NCBI GenBank assembly: GCA_020186115.1
Contig: WSYJ01000164.1
Coordinates: forward strand, 62,001 to 126,000
DNA from: Histomonas meleagridis
Taxonomy: Eukaryota > Parabasalia > Tritrichomonadida > Dientamoebidae
DNA: 64,000 nucleotides
Reading direction: 5' to 3'
In this document: positions 61,283 to 64,000 of the stretch, one piece after another
Layout: each line of letters opens with the position of its first letter
Numbering within the stretch: position 1 is the stretch's first letter
The notes under the pieces: model-generated
Told to the model about the DNA's origin: nothing
Databases searched by the model: none
The model's input: only the letters and a program-made list of their open reading frames with translations
Translations under genes and position numbers: made by a program

Positions 61283-62038
61283 TTACAACACCATTGGAAA
61301 GCTTTTTCCCCTCAGCTCTTTCACAATGAAGTTGCTGAGCCATGCCGATATTGATTGAATATTCTGCTGCCTGTTATCATCAAACAGTGGTTTCACGTCG
61401 AATTCAGCGATTAGATCGTTCCCAATGTTCAAAATAATTTCATCTTCTTCTGTGAAAATTAGCGAAATCTTTGCAACCAGCATCTTCAAGAGAAACTCAA
61501 AGTTTACGTTGACTGTAAACAACTTTGGGAGATCAGCGGGCCCTGCTGATGCAGATGCAGAAATAGACACTGAGGGTGATCCTTGATAATTAATAAAAAA
61601 TGAAAGTGACTGATTATCTCCAGGAGATATGCAAAACTCTGAGAAGTAAGGTGTGCTATCTGGGTTTTTGAGTGGAGCAATGTTCAATTTGGATAGAACT
61701 GCTGGTCTGTTTGGATCTGCAAGAATCCGCTTTGTGAGAATTGCGCATCCCCTCTTTATGAGTTCAGCTTCGATACGAGAAGAGTTTAAACGAGCCAAAA
61801 ATATGTTTATCCAATTTGCTGATTCGCGTGTTTTGACGAACTTTTGTTGTGTATCAACATGACGGTATTTCTTTTTATGTGCTTTTGTTCCAAAAATAAT
61901 AAGCACAAGTAAAAATGCAATTTGTCCTGTCAAAAAACCTAGAACAAACAAAGCACCCATTTTTTGGCACTTTTTAGTCACATTATTTCTTTTTTTTGGA
62001 CTAATAGACACAATATCCCTTTTCAAGAGCCAAACCAT
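61283..62038 (-). CDS. membrane-anchored SMP-like lipid-transfer protein
   Basis: A 251-residue protein. A Lys/Arg-rich start precedes one membrane segment at about 32-50 (LFVLGFLTGQIAFLLVLII), a basic KKKYRHVD stretch, then a domain beginning ESANWINIFLARLNSSRIEA that resembles the SMP domain entry (S-x-x-W-x-N) of TEX2, Mmm1 and E-Syt proteins. Beta-strands follow (FSEFCISPGDNQSLSFFINY, FTVNVNFEFLLKML). Such proteins move lipids at ER contact sites. Start choice is open: ATG 62038 or the Met before GALFVL. The SMP call is moderate. Confidence 0.6.
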   Translation of the reverse strand: MVWLLKRDIVSISPKKRNNVTKKCQKMGALFVLGFLTGQIAFLLVLIIFGTKAHKKKYRHVDTQQKFVKTRESANWINIFLARLNSSRIEAELIKRGCAILTKRILADPNRPAVLSKLNIAPLKNPDSTPYFSEFCISPGDNQSLSFFINYQGSPSVSISASASAGPADLPKLFTVNVNFEFLLKMLVAKISLIFTEEDEIILNIGNDLIAEFDVKPLFDDNRQQNIQSISAWLSNFIVKELRGKSFPMVL

Positions 62039-62322
62039 TAGTCGTAATGCAAGCAGGTTTCTCTTTCACTCATATTAATTTTTCGACTTGCATCAGATTT
62101 CTTCCTAAGATCATTTTTCAATTTCCTAATTTTTGAAACCATAAAAACACTTTTCTCAAAACAATGTTTACGCGCATCTTTATTTTAAGAAATTAGTCAA
62201 GAAAACCCATTTTTGAAATTTTTCTTCCAAAACGAACAAAGATTCACAAAATTGAATGCAAGACGATTGAAATCGACGGTTTGAATAAAAGCATCGAATA
62301 CTCATTTTATGAATTCATAGGA
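62039..62322. other. intergenic
   Basis: About 280 bases with no supported feature. Confidence 0.5.
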
Positions 62323-63228
62323 TTAGATCACTGCAATGCACGTTACACCCTTTTGGTGCCTTTCTATCTGGCGCAACAATGCGCCTGTCTGCGCGTTCCA
62401 CACCCTACACACTTTATCAGTGCCTCCAGTGCACACAAATTGAGAGTTTGGCGTAAACGCAACGTCCCAAACCCAACGCGTCTGGCTTTGGTCCTCGAGT
62501 TTGTGCGCTAACTCGCATGTCTCAGTCCACCACAACTTAGCGGTGGAATCAGATGAAGCAGTCGCAAAGAGTTTACCGTCAGGTGAGGCAGCAACGCGCG
62601 TGATGAACGCATCGTGAGCTTGAACACGTCGAAGCTCAGTGACAGCAGTGGGAGTAACACTGGCTATCACTACAGTACCATCTTGACAACCAATGATGGC
62701 GTCATTCTCATGGTTGGAAGGAACAATGGATCTGATCGCTTTTTGAGAAAAACGAGTGGATGAAAGAAGTTTGCCGTTTTGTGAGTTCCAGACTTCCACT
62801 TTGCCATTGTCATTGCCTGTAAGAACAAGTTTGTTTTCGCACATAAGACATATGGTATTAAGACAACAACCTGTCATAAAGGAGGCAATTGGACGAGATT
62901 GAGAGGGATCCCAGATCTTCCAAGTTTCATCTTCGCTGCAGGAATAGAGACGATTGCCATCAAAGAATAAATCAGTGACATTAGTTTGATGGCCTTGAAG
63001 ATTTTGATATGGTTTGTTGGTTTTGGCAGTCCTATTGTAAATAAAAATGTACGGATTGCTTGCAACAGCAAAGCGATCTTCTGCAAATTTAATGATCCTA
63101 TTTGCTTGAGCATTTTGAAGGATAAACTTAAGTGGGGCGGCAGAACTGGAAGATTCTGAGCTTAAATCAGTAACTGAAATTGTTAAATCATATGATGCAG
63201 ATACGAGAAAAAGAGGCTTTTGTGCCAT
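62323..63228 (-). CDS. LST8: LST8-like WD40 subunit of TOR complexes
   Basis: A 301-residue, seven-bladed WD40 protein with no extra domains, the size of Lst8/mLST8. Diagnostic text includes LVSASYDLTISV at the start, NLQGHQTNVTDLFFDGNRLY, RVQAHDAFITRVAASPDGKL, ATASSDSTAKLW, TRWVWDVAFTPNSQFVCTGG, and the C-terminal LRQIERHQKGVTCIAVI, matching the RWVWDCAFSxDSxYLVT...GHHKGAVCVAL end of mLST8. It binds and stabilises the TOR kinase domain in TORC1/TORC2. The 3' third of the gene is markedly GC-richer. A TTTACCCTTTTAAGG box lies about 25-40 bases upstream. Confidence 0.85.
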   Translation of the reverse strand: MAQKPLFLVSASYDLTISVTDLSSESSSSAAPLKFILQNAQANRIIKFAEDRFAVASNPYIFIYNRTAKTNKPYQNLQGHQTNVTDLFFDGNRLYSCSEDETWKIWDPSQSRPIASFMTGCCLNTICLMCENKLVLTGNDNGKVEVWNSQNGKLLSSTRFSQKAIRSIVPSNHENDAIIGCQDGTVVIASVTPTAVTELRRVQAHDAFITRVAASPDGKLFATASSDSTAKLWWTETCELAHKLEDQSQTRWVWDVAFTPNSQFVCTGGTDKVCRVWNAQTGALLRQIERHQKGVTCIAVI

Positions 63229-64000
63229 TTCAGCCTATGCAAAATTGCCCCTTAAAAGGGTAAAAAATTAGCCCAATCCTTCTATCGGTGGTGTTTTTAA
63301 CGTATTTTTGTGTATCACCTCACTTCAAACAAATTCTTCCAAAAGTTGAATAGTATTTAGAAATAGCATGAATTATTGTTTATAATGGTCATTTAAGTAT
63401 CTAAAAATGTTCATTTCACAGTTGTCAAATAATTATTTTATAATTATTTTATGATCAATAAAAAATTAAATTTTTAGATTGGAAAAGCACAAAAAATTTT
63501 ACATTTATTTATGCATTTTGTAAATGTGCTTTAGTAATATGCCTAATAATTTGCAAAAGAAAACATCTATTTTTTACAAATTCAAAAAAAAATTTCAATA
63601 AAATAAATATTTTAATGAATACAAAAAAATACTTTATGAAACCAGAACATAATTCATTTTTTAAAAATCTTTTTTGAACCATTTTTTACCTGAAAGCTTT
63701 AGCTCCATATCATCCTTTAATCAAATATTTCTCCGGGCTTCTCTTTTGCACATATTTGTTTCTTCTTTCTCTATCTCATATGCATTGGCTCATTGTGAGA
63801 AAGTAATCTACAACTTGTGTTAGATATTTCATCATTGTGGTATATAACGATTAAATGTTTCACAAAATTTCCAAAAAGTGACAATGTCAAACATTCTTTT
63901 TTATCATTGTTAGTAATTTGTTATATACAAATATAATTAATTAATTAATCCATTAATAATGTATTATTCATTTTCTAATTTCATTGAAGATGAAATTTCT
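63229..64000. other. intergenic to window edge
   Basis: About 770 bases of AT-rich sequence without a supported gene. A CCAAAAAGTGACA box lies at about 63871, directly before an ATG that opens only nine codons. Confidence 0.45.

Overview
The window looks like nuclear DNA of a parabasalid protist (trichomonad), most likely Tritrichomonas or a close relative. The grounds are very AT-rich DNA, compact and mostly intronless eukaryotic genes on both strands, an R1R2R3 Myb factor, a mariner element, a bacterial-type SsnA aminohydrolase, and above all several proteins with the DUF3447 plus ankyrin architecture that is abundant in Trichomonas and Tritrichomonas. The genus is inferred from protein style, not proven.

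Layout. 1-7.6 kb: BEACH protein (5' truncated by the window), an alpha-solenoid unknown, tRNA-Arg(UCU), an F-BAR/SH3-like protein, a cyclin. 8-11.1 kb: DUF3447 ankyrin locus A, with a cassette array whose spacers are a 20-nt minisatellite. 11.1-12.8 kb: gene-poor, with a MITE-like inverted repeat. 12.8-33.2 kb: housekeeping genes: degenerate DHHC-like membrane protein, GT11 fucosyltransferase, Myb, ARM protein, EF-hand protein, tRNA-Ser(CGA), NAA40-like N-acetyltransferase, epimerase/glycosyltransferase fusion, Ipi3/WDR18-like WD40, coiled coil, ULK4-like pseudokinase, a relic of an ankyrin locus, RasGEF with CaaX end, GET4-like protein. 33.7-37 kb: 'headless' ankyrin array B. 37.4-41.4 kb: Tup1-like WD40 and Bre1-like RING protein. 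41.8-46 kb: ankyrin locus C. 46-50.6 kb: G-patch protein, SsnA-like aminohydrolase, NT-C2-like protein. 51-58.8 kb: ankyrin loci D (-) and E (+), head to head. 59.1-60.2 kb: broken mariner. 60.4-63.2 kb: coiled-coil protein, SMP-like ER protein, LST8-like WD40.

The most striking signal is the ankyrin loci. Each DUF3447 reading frame is followed by an array of 30-codon ankyrin cassettes separated by non-coding AT-rich spacers. About 75 cassettes are present in five arrays. They are open throughout, vary in length only by multiples of 3, and each array ends in a variant cassette that closes with a stop codon. Spacers contain stops, shift the frame, and are almost always 80 nt, otherwise mostly other multiples of 20 (60, 120, 160, 400). 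The unit period is therefore usually exactly 170 nt, even where copies have diverged strongly. I find no conserved GT...AG boundary. The layout suggests first exon, many single-repeat exons and a last exon, with spacers removed by an unrecognised process, or a silent cassette store.

The other genes are core cell functions: chromatin (Bre1, Tup1, NAA40, Myb), TOR signalling (LST8), tail-anchored protein insertion (GET4), ribosome biogenesis (Ipi3), Ras signalling, flagellum-associated pseudokinase (ULK4), membrane shaping and glycosylation. They do not form an operon. Gene ends are close, and several starts carry a YCAAAAAGTG-like motif.
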